Shown: piece after piece, positions 20,217 to 28,494 of the stretch | How the letters are laid out: every line of letters starts with the position of its first letter | Position numbering within the stretch: the stretch's first letter is position 1 | Assembly: GCA_964636385.1 (NCBI GenBank) | Contig: CAZWSC010000078.1 | Span: 1-64,000 of the forward strand | DNA from: CAZWSC01 sp964636385 | GTDB lineage: Bacteria > Eisenbacteria > RBG-16-71-46 > CAIMUX01 | Length of the DNA stretch: 64,000 bases | Reading direction: 5' to 3' | Position numbers and translations under genes: made by a program | The notes under the pieces: model-generated | What the model saw: the letters and a program-made list of their open reading frames with translations, nothing else | The model's database searches: none | Told to the model about the DNA's origin: nothing

Positions 20217-21806
20217 ATGTCAACGACACTATCAAGGGTAAACAGTTCAGCCGCCACGCTGACCAAGAACCGGACCGAGGGCTCCGTCACCCCGAACTCC
20301 GGCATGTGCGTTACCTGCGTCGATGGGTGTATCGGCATGTGCGAGATCGGCAAGTCCGCATACCGCGGCCATGAGGTGATATACCCGCAGCCGTTCGGGG
20401 TTATCACCACGGCCTCGGAGAAGAGCTATCCGGTCGACTACTCGCACTTCAACATCATGGGCACTGCGGTCGGCGCCCACGGCATCGAGGCCGACAGCGA
20501 CAAGGCGATCTTCCCGGCCGCGGACCTGGAGGTTGCGTTCGGCCATGACAAGGGGGTCAGGTTCCGCCTTCCGTTCATGATCCCGGGGATCGGCTCGACC
20601 AACATCGCCAAGAACAACTGGGAGGGGCTGGCGATAGGCACCGCCCTGGCCGGCACGGGCCTGACCATCGGCGAGAACGTGGTCGGCATGGATCCCGAGG
20701 CTGTGATCAAGGATGGGCGCGTAGTCGATACAGTCGATCTGAAGAGGCGTGTGAAGCTCTTCATGGACAACCAGAGGGACGGCTACGGCGCCATCGTCTG
20801 CCAGGCGAACATCGAGGACACCAGGCTGGGCACACAGGAGTACGCCATCGAGAAACTCGGCGTGCAGTGCGTCGAGTTGAAGTGGGGACAGGGCGCCAAG
20901 GATATCGGCGGCGAGGTGAAGATAGACAGCCTGAAGCGGGCGCAGCTTCTATATGAGCGCGGCTATGTCGTTCTGCCGAACCCGATGGACCCAACCGTCA
21001 TCAGGGCGTTTGAGCGCGGCTCCTTCAAGGAGTTCGAGCGCCACTCCCGCGTGGGAATGGTCAGCGAGGAGGGCTTCGCGCAGCGCGTGGATGAACTCCG
21101 TAAGGCCGGCGCGAAATACATCTTCCTGAAGACCGGCGCCTACAGGCCGGCCGACCTGGCCCGTGCCGTCCTGTTTGCGTGCAAGTACGGCCTCGATCTT
21201 CTCACAGTTGATGCCGCAGGCGGCGGTACCGGTATGAGCCCATGGAGAATGATGAACGAGTGGGGAATGCCCCCGGTGGAGCTTCACTCGCTTCTTCACC
21301 AGTACTGCCTGCGCATGATGAAGCGCAAGTTCACCCTGCCCGCGGTGGCGGTGGCCGGCGGTTTCACATTCGAGGATCAGATCTTCAAGGGCCTCGCGCT
21401 GGGCGCCCCCTTCGTGAAGCTGGTCGGCATGGCCCGCGGCCCGATTGCGGCGGCGATGGTCGGTAAAACAATCGGCCGCGCCATCGACGAAGGCGAACTT
21501 CCCGTCTACGTGGAACGTTTCGGCAACACGATTGACGAGATTTTCGTTACCGCCCCCGAACTGAGGCATGAAATGGGCGACGAGGCGTTCGGCAGGGTCC
21601 CTGCCGGAGCAGTGGGACTATACACCTACTACGAGCGGCTTGCCCAGGGACTGCGCCAGCTGATGTGCGGAAGCAGGAAGTTCGCCCTGGAGCATGTCAG
21701 CCGCGATGACCTCGCCGCGCTGACACGGGAGGCATCGGAGATCAGCGGCATTCCGTACATCACCGATGTGGACAAGGCGGAGGTCGAGGAGATTCTGCGC
21801 GGGTGA
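20217..21806 (+). CDS. FMN-binding glutamate-synthase-like subunit with N-terminal four-Cys motif
   Basis: 529 residues from ATG 20217 (GGAGG 11 nt upstream). It belongs to the glutamate synthase FMN/2-oxoglutarate barrel family (PF01645-like): DAAGGGTGMSPWRMMNEWG is the phosphate-binding block, and the C-terminal VAGGFTFEDQIFKGLALGA and VKLVGMARGP match the barrel end. Two things differ from true GltB: there is no glutaminase domain and no GXGXG domain, and the Cys-x5-Cys-x4-Cys loop that holds the 3Fe-4S cluster is missing. Instead the N-terminus has CVTCVDGCIGMC (Cys31, 34, 38, 42), spaced to bind a cluster. It may reduce an imine, oxidise an amino acid, or work with a separate amidotransferase; the substrate is unknown. 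Confidence 0.85.
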   Translation: MSTTLSRVNSSAATLTKNRTEGSVTPNSGMCVTCVDGCIGMCEIGKSAYRGHEVIYPQPFGVITTASEKSYPVDYSHFNIMGTAVGAHGIEADSDKAIFPAADLEVAFGHDKGVRFRLPFMIPGIGSTNIAKNNWEGLAIGTALAGTGLTIGENVVGMDPEAVIKDGRVVDTVDLKRRVKLFMDNQRDGYGAIVCQANIEDTRLGTQEYAIEKLGVQCVELKWGQGAKDIGGEVKIDSLKRAQLLYERGYVVLPNPMDPTVIRAFERGSFKEFERHSRVGMVSEEGFAQRVDELRKAGAKYIFLKTGAYRPADLARAVLFACKYGLDLLTVDAAGGGTGMSPWRMMNEWGMPPVELHSLLHQYCLRMMKRKFTLPAVAVAGGFTFEDQIFKGLALGAPFVKLVGMARGPIAAAMVGKTIGRAIDEGELPVYVERFGNTIDEIFVTAPELRHEMGDEAFGRVPAGAVGLYTYYERLAQGLRQLMCGSRKFALEHVSRDDLAALTREASEISGIPYITDVDKAEVEEILRG

Positions 21807-21918
21807 CATTGAGCCGGCCCCGGCCGGTGTCTGCCACGCCTGCCGGCTTGTCCCGGGTTCGACGGAAGCCAGGGAGATTGCGCCGTCCTGCACAGCGGAG
21901 ACCTGCCCAATCGCGAGG

Positions 21919-23478
21919 TCAGGCTGCCTCCCGGCTTCCCTCGTCACCTGCAGTGGCCAGGAGTCTCTCCATGTCCTCGGCAGGTACGGGGGGGCTGAAG
22001 AGGAAGCCCTGATAGTCGCCGCAGCCTTCGCGGCGCAGGAATGCCAGCTCGTCCTGTCTCTCGACTCCTCCGGCAACCACCTTCAAGCGAAGGCTCCTGG
22101 CCATATTTATCACGCCCCGCGCAGCCTCAGCGTCCTGCTCGCTGTGCGTGCTGGCATGTATGAATGAGCGGTCGATCTTGACCGAGTCGATCGGGAACCG
22201 GACCAGCTCCTGCAGAGATGAACTGCCGCTGCCGTAGTTATCCAGGGAGATGTGCAGCCCCGTGGATCGGAGTATGCTCATGGTCCCGCACGCCTCCGGT
22301 CCATGGCTCATGGCCGTATGCTCGTTGATCTCCAGCTCGATCCTGTCGGGATCGATTCCGGTTGTCCCGAGGATCCTCCCGATCTCCCGAGGCAGAGAAG
22401 GATCCTGCAGTTGCCTCAGGGATAGATTCACGCAGAGACGCAGCGGGTTCATCCCCAGGGAATCCCACCTGGCGAGTTCCGCACATGCCTTGCGGAGAAC
22501 CGCGATGCCGATCGGTATGATCAGCCCGCCGTTCTCGGCCTCTTCCATGAATGCCGAAGGTGGCAGGAGCCCGCGCGTCGGGTGTTGCCAGCGGACCAGC
22601 GCCTCAACAGCCGTTATCCGTCCACTCTCGATGTTCACGAGCGGCTGGTAGAAGACAACGAACTCCTCCCGCTCGACGGCCAGCTTCAGCTCCAGAGGGA
22701 GATCGGGCGGAACGCAGTCTGCGGGCCCCTCTCGGGTACAGGAGTCTGGTGTTGGCGGATGATCCGGATCCTGTTCCGGGCTCCGGATCTGCTCTTCCAT
22801 CAGCTTCCGACTGGTTATGTCCCGATTGCGGGCATGCAGACATGATGATCCTGCGGAACGTCCTCCTGCCTGCCTGCAGGTATGGTTAAGCCAGACGATG
22901 TGGCCATTCCTGTGAATGATCCGGTAGTCAAAGCTGCGGGTCTGGTTTCCGGCTGGAGGCGACTCCAGGTGATCAACCATGATCTCGCGGTCCCCGGGAT
23001 GTATAATCGAGAGGAACAGGGACGGATCGTTGATGAACTCACTGGAGGAATACCCTGTCACCGACTCGCATGAGGGTGAGTGGTAGGTGAACCGCAGGTC
23101 GTCCGAGATTGAGAAGTGCCAGTCGCTTGTGTTGTCGGCCAGGAGGCGAAGGTGCTCTTCGGTCTCACGCAGCCTGCACAGTGTAAGTGCGTGAGCGCTG
23201 GTCTCACGCCGCAGTTCGTTTGCGGCGTCCTGGAGGGCTTTGTTCCTGGTCCGGAAGGCCGCTTCGAGCCGCGCCTGCATGCCCGAGGCAGGATCTTCGG
23301 TTTCACGGCCGCCCTTCGCCGTGATTCGCCTGCCGGCCATCACTCCTGCGCCCGTGATGCATGCGATGGACAGGACTGCGAGGAAGGCCGGCAGTTCCAG
23401 GACAGCCCTGGCCGCCACAAGGCAGATGGCCAGGGCGAGACCCGGCTTGATGAAGCGCCGTATCCCCATGTGGCGCAA
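21919..23478 (-). CDS. Membrane PAS-EAL protein with degenerate EAL catalytic residues
   Basis: About 519 residues. A TTG at 23478 sits 6 nt after GGAGG; ATG 23469 is the alternative. The N-terminus has a basic start and one or two membrane segments (residues about 8-50). A charged helix follows, then a PAS domain (LRLLADNTSDWHFSISDD through FDYRIIHRNGHIVWLNHT) and a C-terminal EAL domain. The EAL motif itself is present (AVEALVRW), as are NLS, LEINE, VKIDRSF and the final Gln. The second Asp of the DD pair is Asn (LDNYGSG), and the general-base Glu of AEGVE is Gly (VAGGVE). By comparison with known EAL enzymes this predicts loss of c-di-GMP hydrolysis, leaving a sensor or c-di-GMP receptor. 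No GGDEF domain is present. Confidence 0.85.
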   Translation of the reverse strand: MRHMGIRRFIKPGLALAICLVAARAVLELPAFLAVLSIACITGAGVMAGRRITAKGGRETEDPASGMQARLEAAFRTRNKALQDAANELRRETSAHALTLCRLRETEEHLRLLADNTSDWHFSISDDLRFTYHSPSCESVTGYSSSEFINDPSLFLSIIHPGDREIMVDHLESPPAGNQTRSFDYRIIHRNGHIVWLNHTCRQAGGRSAGSSCLHARNRDITSRKLMEEQIRSPEQDPDHPPTPDSCTREGPADCVPPDLPLELKLAVEREEFVVFYQPLVNIESGRITAVEALVRWQHPTRGLLPPSAFMEEAENGGLIIPIGIAVLRKACAELARWDSLGMNPLRLCVNLSLRQLQDPSLPREIGRILGTTGIDPDRIELEINEHTAMSHGPEACGTMSILRSTGLHISLDNYGSGSSSLQELVRFPIDSVKIDRSFIHASTHSEQDAEAARGVINMARSLRLKVVAGGVERQDELAFLRREGCGDYQGFLFSPPVPAEDMERLLATAGDEGSREAA

Positions 23479-23505
23479 CTGACACCTCCCGCAGTTCTGA
23501 CACGA

Positions 23506-23537
23506 CGCCCGTGGGCCGGCCACACGGCCGGCGGGCG
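23506..23537 (-). terminator. Strong GC-rich hairpin between the CpeT-like gene and the EAL gene
   Basis: A 7-bp perfect stem (GCCGGCC at 23515-23521 with GGCCGGC at 23526-23532, loop ACAC) is extended by a CGCCC/GGGCG clamp across a 4-base bulge. It lies about 30 nt upstream of the EAL gene start and after the CpeT-like gene. No T-run follows it on the minus strand, so it may be a terminator or a leader structure. Confidence 0.4.
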
Positions 23538-23652
23538 AAAAGCGCCGCACCGCACCTCGAATCAGCCGTGGGCGAGGGGTGCGATAGTCCGTTATCGGCA
23601 GAGATCGAGGGCAGGTGAAGACCCGGTTGACAGGCTTGTCCGGATCCGGGGC

Positions 23653-24390
23653 TCACGGAACCGGCTGTTTCACGAAGATGTACCCTCCTGCGGTCGGACC
23701 CCACACCTGTTCCCCGGCGTCATCGAAGCCCTGGTCCCAGGTGTGCATGACACCATCTTCGATCCTCACACTGGAGGTCGCGTACGAGGCACCCCTGAGG
23801 TCACTGGGGCAGTCGTGATCGCGGGTGCCGCCAACGAAGCTGCCGTCCGGCTGGCGGGTTAGGTGGATGGAGCATCCGGTCCGGGGTTTCAGATCGCCGG
23901 GTAGAAGCCGTGAGAAGATGTCGGTCTCGTTCCACGCGCCGACGAACTGAACGGGATCGGGAAGCAGATAGACGGCGCTCTCGAACTGGTTCGGGCCGGT
24001 CTCGGTGAGCCTGTAAATCCTCTGGCGGTACGGACGCTCCTCATGCCCGGCTACCGCCTGCTCCACATAGAGCCAGCGAACGTCGGTCTGCCCTTGCCAG
24101 ATCGGCTCCATCACTAGGCGGATGTCGAAGTAGGTGGAGTCGGTCCTGGCCTGTTCCTCGCTACTGAAGTGTCCGGTCATGAGGTCCGCCAGTGTCGATA
24201 ATCCGTCATCTGCAGTGGGAGCGGCGGCGGCATCCCCGGCTGCCCAGTGGACTGAAGTCTGCATCTGTAACACCCGTGGTATGGCCTCAGGTGCCGTCGA
24301 TGTCCCGACACCGGCAGCCTGCTGCCGGGCAAGGCCAAGAGCGCCGCAGATCACAATGGTCATGAGCAACATCCGAACCCGTCCTGCCAT
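23653..24390 (-). CDS. Exported CpeT/CpcT-family protein
   Basis: 245 residues. ATG 24390 has GGAG 6 nt upstream and starts a signal peptide (MAGRVRMLLMTIVICGALGLA). The mature part matches the CpeT/CpcT family (PF06206-like) along its length: LADLMTGHFSSEEQA, YFDIRLVMEPIW, RWLYVEQAVA, PYRQRIYRL, a TGCSIHL segment, and the C-terminal WDQGFDDAGEQVWG with GGYIFVKQ. In cyanobacteria these proteins are bilin lyases that attach chromophores to phycobiliproteins. Nothing in the window suggests phycobilins, and this copy is exported, so the lyase role should not be assumed. It may bind a tetrapyrrole or another hydrophobic ligand in the cell envelope. Confidence 0.8.
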   Translation of the reverse strand: MAGRVRMLLMTIVICGALGLARQQAAGVGTSTAPEAIPRVLQMQTSVHWAAGDAAAAPTADDGLSTLADLMTGHFSSEEQARTDSTYFDIRLVMEPIWQGQTDVRWLYVEQAVAGHEERPYRQRIYRLTETGPNQFESAVYLLPDPVQFVGAWNETDIFSRLLPGDLKPRTGCSIHLTRQPDGSFVGGTRDHDCPSDLRGASYATSSVRIEDGVMHTWDQGFDDAGEQVWGPTAGGYIFVKQPVP

Positions 24391-24705
24391 TTCGCACTCC
24401 TTTACGACAACGGTGTGCTGCCGCGGTTGATGGGCGTCGCTGTTCAGGACGCAGCATAAATCAACTGCACAATCAGATACAGCACCAGACAACGGCCATG
24501 CCGGCGGCCCGGGAGTGGCGTCATTCCGGGCAGTCCTTGCGATTGCGCTGCGGGCCATCGCAGGCTAAGCTGGCCCTCGCTCAGAAACCGGCCGGGCGAT
24601 GGTCCCGCAGCTCGGGCCAGGGGCAACCCGGGGCGGACATGGCCAGGTATTGAAATGTGCTGCAACGAGTTGGGGCGAGATCTTGGCCGCCCACTGGAGT
24701 GCCGT
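24391..24705. other. Divergent intergenic region (315 bp)
   Basis: This region separates the divergent CpeT-like and exonuclease genes. It must hold a promoter for each, but no hexamer pair with good spacing stands out. The only AT-richer patch is about 24458-24482. I see no hairpin, repeat or small gene here. Confidence 0.4.
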
Positions 24706-25518
24706 ATGGACCTCTTTTCTCAGAACCTGCCCCTGGCCCTCGACCGGCCGCTGGTCGCGCTGGATACCGAGACAACGGGAGCAGATACAACAGTGGATCG
24801 AGTTGTGCAGCTCGCTCTCGTGCGCCTCTCCCCTGATGGTGCCCGGGATGAGTTCGAGACCCTGGTGAATCCTGAGGAGCCCATTCCTGCCGAGGCCACA
24901 GCGATCCACGGGATCACCGACGAGGCGGTGAGGTTCGCCCCGCCATTCCGCAGGATTGCACCCGATCTCATCCAGCGTACTGCTGGCTGTGATCTGACCG
25001 GCTTCAACCTGATCCGGTTTGACATTCCCTTGCTGCTCAATGAGTTCAGGCGTGCAGGGGCAGCTTGGGACCTCGCCGGGGTCAGGATCCTGGACGCCCA
25101 GATCATCTACCACATGATGGAGCCCCGGGATCTCAGCGCAGCCTATAAGTTCTACTGTGGAAAGAAGTTGGAAGGTGCGCACGGTGCCCTCGCGGACACC
25201 CGGGCCACCCTCGACGTTTTGCTGGAGCAGATCCGCCGCTATCCCGAACTGCCCCGGGAGGTGGCCGGCCTGGATGACCTGTGCAATCGCCCGGATCCCC
25301 GATTCGTGGATCGGGACCGTCGTTTCCGCTGGCGCAACGGCCAGCCGGTCTTCAACTTCGGGGAACACAAGGGCAGGTCGCTCCTGGAGGTAGCCAGGTC
25401 CAACACGAGCTACCTGGAGTGGATGCTCCGCAAGAGCTTCTCAGATGAGGTGCATGGCCTTATCCGCGATGCGCTTGCTGGAGAGGTGCCGGAGAGGGGA
25501 GAGGGTCAGAAATCCTGA
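24706..25518 (+). CDS. DnaQ/RNase T-type 3'-5' exonuclease
   Basis: About 270 residues from ATG 24706 (GGAG 6 nt upstream). It is a DEDDh exonuclease: motif I DTETTG, motif II GFNLIRFDIP, and motif III HGALADTRAT with the catalytic His/Asp pair. The intervening AIHGITDEAV is typical of epsilon-like nucleases. After the nuclease domain, about residues 215-265 form a small C-terminal module (FNFGEHKGRSLLEVA ... YLEWMLRK) that accompanies exonuclease X-like and DUF3820-type proteins. It is likely a stand-alone DNA repair or proofreading exonuclease. The gene is followed after 34 bp by the sigma factor, possibly in the same transcript. Confidence 0.88.
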   Translation: MDLFSQNLPLALDRPLVALDTETTGADTTVDRVVQLALVRLSPDGARDEFETLVNPEEPIPAEATAIHGITDEAVRFAPPFRRIAPDLIQRTAGCDLTGFNLIRFDIPLLLNEFRRAGAAWDLAGVRILDAQIIYHMMEPRDLSAAYKFYCGKKLEGAHGALADTRATLDVLLEQIRRYPELPREVAGLDDLCNRPDPRFVDRDRRFRWRNGQPVFNFGEHKGRSLLEVARSNTSYLEWMLRKSFSDEVHGLIRDALAGEVPERGEGQKS

Positions 25519-25552
25519 ATCGAAAGCTGCCGGTTCCCCCGTATGCCCCGGT

Positions 25553-26206
25553 ATGCTGAACGAATCTGAAATCCACGCTGATTCTCCGTTCGAACCTTCG
25601 CAGTCCCCGCAGCGTCAAAGCAGAGTGAGATGTTCACAACATGTGGAGCCCGGGGAAGTGCGACGATCGAAACGTGCGGAGCCAGGGGAGAGCCCGGATC
25701 TTGTGAGCCGGGCCGCCTCGGGCGATCTGGGGGCGTTCGAAGCTCTTTACAGGGAACACGTCGGGCGCGTCCATGCGATCTGTCTTCGGCTGGCCGGTGA
25801 CAGGGATCTGGCCGAGGACTGGACGCAGGAGGTCTTCATCAGGGCGTGGCAGAAGCTGCAAACCTTCAGGGCAGACAGCAGCTTCACGACCTGGCTCTAC
25901 CGAATATCGGTGAATGTCTCCATCTCCGGGCTGCGACTGTCCGGTCGTCGGGCAATGCGTGAGCTGGCCGGCCAGGATGAAGAAGCGCGGGCACACCCGG
26001 CCGGAGGGCTTCCGGCAGATGCGGTCCGGGACCTGGAAGAGGCGATTCAGGCACTGCCTGCAGGCGCACGAACCGTGTTCGTACTGCACGATGTTGAGGG
26101 ATACCAGCACGGGGAGATTTCCGGGGTGACCGGTCTGGCCGTCGGGACGTGCAAGTCGCAGCTTCACCGGGCGCGCAGGATTCTTAGGGAGGTGATTGGT
26201 CCATGA
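25553..26206 (+). CDS. ECF-family RNA polymerase sigma factor
   Basis: Up to 217 residues from ATG 25553. Region 2 is clear (AFEALYREHVGRVHAICLRL, then DRDLAEDWTQEVFIRAWQKL), as is region 4 (LPAGARTVFVLHDVEGYQHGEI ... GTCKSQLHRARRIL). The first 40-50 residues are low in family similarity and ATG 25553 lacks a Shine-Dalgarno sequence; GTG codons closer to region 2, such as the one before SRAASGDLG, could be the real start. The stop overlaps the next gene by 4 nt (ATGA), which encodes a zinc-binding anti-sigma factor, a standard pair. The DUF4097 gene behind it is likely part of the same regulon. Confidence 0.92.
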   Translation: MLNESEIHADSPFEPSQSPQRQSRVRCSQHVEPGEVRRSKRAEPGESPDLVSRAASGDLGAFEALYREHVGRVHAICLRLAGDRDLAEDWTQEVFIRAWQKLQTFRADSSFTTWLYRISVNVSISGLRLSGRRAMRELAGQDEEARAHPAGGLPADAVRDLEEAIQALPAGARTVFVLHDVEGYQHGEISGVTGLAVGTCKSQLHRARRILREVIGP

Positions 26207-27012
26207 AGCATGAAGAGCTTGTCCGGAAGCTGGACTGCTACGTGGACGGGGATCTGTCCGATCCTGCAAAGCGGGAGGTGGAGGATCATCTGGCAGACTG
26301 TGCCTCTTGTCGCGAGGAGCTGAAGCGTATCGGCCGCCTGCTCGATCACGCGATGGTTCTGAGAGAGCGGCCGATCGTTCCGGCACGTGATCTCTGGCCG
26401 GAGCTGACAGAAAGGCTGGCGCCGGCAGATGATGGGCCGAGTCAGTGCGTAACGCAGCATTCGCGCGGGTTTCCGGCGTCGCAGAAGAGGAAGCATGAGT
26501 TGTTCGGGCTAAGGCCTCCCGTCTGGAAGCTCCGCTCCGCCTGGTCTCCCGCCGCCGGACTGGCTGCCGCCCTCGTCCTGATTGCGGCAGTCTGGTCGGT
26601 CGTGAGCCGGATCCAGGAGGGCGGGCCGACTCGGGATGTGGCTTGGCATGAACCGGCGGAGCAACAGACCATTGGACACCTCGGGGGGACAGCCGCATCC
26701 CGGGATGAATCGGGCACCCGGCCCCGCGACGGCACGTGCCTTTCGGCCGAGCTGGCTGCCCTGGACGCCGAGTACGAAGCCTCGCTCAGTCAGGTCGTTC
26801 ATGCGGCCGAGGCTGCCGGTGAAGGATCGCGGGATTCAGGCTGGAGTGTCTTCGAGAGGAACCTGAGTGTGCTTGATGAAGCGATCAGGGAGTCCCGGCA
26901 GGCTCTGGAGCACGATCCGGGAAACCCCTTCCTGCAGCGTGTTCTCCTGCATGCATACCAGAGACAGCTGGATCTCCTTCGATGGGCGCACAGGGTGATC
27001 GGGCATACATGA
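26203..27012 (+). CDS. Membrane anti-sigma factor with zf-HC2 domain
   Basis: 269 residues. The N-terminal zinc-binding anti-sigma domain has the HxxxCxxC signature HLADCASC (residues about 29-36) preceded by LDCYVDGDLSD. One membrane helix lies near residues 112-128 (GLAAALVLIAAVWSVV). The periplasmic part (about 130-269) is charged and helical and ends with tetratricopeptide-like helices (ALEHDPGNPFLQRVLLHAYQRQL). It should hold the preceding ECF sigma factor at the membrane and release it on an envelope signal. Start codon overlap with the sigma gene supports 1:1 expression. Confidence 0.9.
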   Translation: MKHEELVRKLDCYVDGDLSDPAKREVEDHLADCASCREELKRIGRLLDHAMVLRERPIVPARDLWPELTERLAPADDGPSQCVTQHSRGFPASQKRKHELFGLRPPVWKLRSAWSPAAGLAAALVLIAAVWSVVSRIQEGGPTRDVAWHEPAEQQTIGHLGGTAASRDESGTRPRDGTCLSAELAALDAEYEASLSQVVHAAEAAGEGSRDSGWSVFERNLSVLDEAIRESRQALEHDPGNPFLQRVLLHAYQRQLDLLRWAHRVIGHT

Positions 27013-27061
27013 TCCGGCCCTGCAGCAGTGTGACACTTGACCGATGAGAAAGGATGGAACC

Positions 27062-27964
27062 ATGAACAGCATTCGGATGATCCCGGTTCTTACGGCCGTA
27101 ACTATGACGATGATCCTGGCGACGGTGTCTGTGGCTGTACAAAAGGTGGATGAGGCGTTCCCGCTGAAATCCGATGGCAGGTTCTCCATCTCCCTCCCTT
27201 CGGGAACTGTGACTGTGGAAGGCTGGGACAGGGAGCAGGTTGAGATCGGGGGAACACTGAATGACGAGGCGGAGCTCAAGCTTGATACTTCGCCCGGCCA
27301 CGTGTCGGTAAAGGTGGAGTATCCGAAGGCGGGTCTGTCGGGCACCCGCGGCCGGGGCAGGGAGTGCAGTCTGACCGTCCGGGTGCCCAGGGCTGCGGCA
27401 GTTGATTTCGAGGGCGTGAGTGCGGAGATGACCGCCCGGGATGTCAAGGGCAGTGTCAATGCGGCGGCTGTAAGCGGAGGGATCAGTGTCACGGGGCAGC
27501 CCCGGGATGTTGAGGTTAAAACCGTCAGTGGAGATGTTGCGATTGAGGGTGCCGGGGGCACAGTGCGTGTGACCGTCGTGAGCGGTTCGATCGGGGTGAC
27601 GATGCAGGGCGGCGAAGCCTGGCTCCAGTCCGTCAGCGGCGGGATCAGGCTCAGTGGACGGACATTCGACCGAGTCGAGGCGAGCAGCGTATCCGGGAAC
27701 GTTGAGCTCGAAGGGGGGCTCGCGAAGGACGCCCGGATGGACATCAACTCACACAGCGGCAGTGTGAATGTCCGGCTGCTCGGCGATGTGTCGGCCAGGC
27801 TCAGTCTCAGCACCTTCTCAGGCGCCATCGAAAGCGCATTCGGAGGGGATGTGGAGAAGGAAGGCAGATACACTCCCTCGATGACACTCGATCACACTGT
27901 AGGAGGCGGCGACGGCAGGGTGAAGATCAACACCTTCTCCGGAAGCATCAGGTTGAAGAACTGA
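27062..27964 (+). CDS. DUF4097-family exported beta-helix protein
   Basis: 300 residues from ATG 27062 (AAGGA 8 nt upstream; ATG 27044 is less well supported). A signal peptide runs to about residue 24 (ending VSVAVQK). The mature chain is repetitive and Gly/Ser/Val-rich with recurring VSG(N/D/S)(V/I) units (KTVSGDVAIEG, VVSGSIGV, SVSGGIRLSG, SSVSGNVELEG), as in DUF4097/LiaG-like proteins predicted to form right-handed beta-helices. Genes of this type often follow ECF sigma/anti-sigma pairs, as here, and probably belong to the envelope-stress output. The molecular role is unknown. Confidence 0.85.
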   Translation: MNSIRMIPVLTAVTMTMILATVSVAVQKVDEAFPLKSDGRFSISLPSGTVTVEGWDREQVEIGGTLNDEAELKLDTSPGHVSVKVEYPKAGLSGTRGRGRECSLTVRVPRAAAVDFEGVSAEMTARDVKGSVNAAAVSGGISVTGQPRDVEVKTVSGDVAIEGAGGTVRVTVVSGSIGVTMQGGEAWLQSVSGGIRLSGRTFDRVEASSVSGNVELEGGLAKDARMDINSHSGSVNVRLLGDVSARLSLSTFSGAIESAFGGDVEKEGRYTPSMTLDHTVGGGDGRVKINTFSGSIRLKN

Positions 27965-27967
27965 CGG

Positions 27968-27998
27968 AGCCCGCGGCGGGGCACCCTGCGGACGGGCT
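27968..27998 (+). terminator. Possible terminator of the ECF operon
   Basis: An inverted repeat AGCCCG/CGGGCT flanks a GC-rich 19-base interior, starting 4 nt after the DUF4097 stop. There is no T-run. This is weak. Confidence 0.3.
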
Positions 27999-28025
27999 GA
28001 AGGTGTTTCGACGCCAATCTCCGTC

Positions 28026-28054
28026 TCGACTGTGCCGGGAAACTCCATTAGACT
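28026..28054 (+). promoter_or_regulatory. Promoter candidate for queF
   Basis: TCGACT (28026-28031) and TAGACT (28049-28054) are 17 bases apart, each 4 of 6 to consensus. The queF ATG (28065) begins only 10 nt after the -10 and has no Shine-Dalgarno sequence, so the transcript may be nearly leaderless. Confidence 0.4.
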
Positions 28055-28064
28055 CCGGCGCATC

Positions 28065-28421
28065 ATGAGTACGATACCGACCAGGAACCTGGAGACCTTC
28101 CCCAATCCCCGGCCGGGGAGGGAATACGAGATCGAGTTCGAAGCGCCGGAGTTCACCTGCGTCTGCCCGAGAACCGGCCAGCCGGATTTCGCCGTGATCC
28201 GCATCCGCTATGTCCCTGACGACCTTTGCATCGAGCTCAAATCTCTGAAACTCTACCTCTGGTCGTTCCGTGACGAAGGGGCCTTTCACGAGACCGTGAC
28301 GAACCAGATGCTCGACGACCTGGTGACTGCGTGCCGTCCCCGGCGGATGAGTGTCGAAGGCGATTTCCGGATCCGGGGGGGCATACACACTGTGATCAGG
28401 GCCGAGTACAGGAAGGCATAG
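28065..28421 (+). CDS. queF: NADPH-dependent 7-cyano-7-deazaguanine reductase (preQ0 reductase)
   Basis: 118 residues, the length of the short unimodular QueF type. It reduces preQ0 nitrile to preQ1 in queuosine tRNA modification, using two NADPH. The catalytic Cys is in EFTCVCPRTGQPDFA (FTCVCPxTGQPD is the family signature). The QueF motif ELKSLKLYLWSFRDEGAFHE with its Glu and downstream His completes the site. ATG 28065 is chosen because MSTIPTRNLETFPNP matches family N-termini. Other queuosine genes are not in the window. Confidence 0.95.
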   Translation: MSTIPTRNLETFPNPRPGREYEIEFEAPEFTCVCPRTGQPDFAVIRIRYVPDDLCIELKSLKLYLWSFRDEGAFHETVTNQMLDDLVTACRPRRMSVEGDFRIRGGIHTVIRAEYRKA

Positions 28422-28494
28422 GCGGGCCGCACCGGCTGAACTGCGGCTCCCGCCGGCCACCTGCGCAGAAACACAGGACCACATCGGGACCGGG

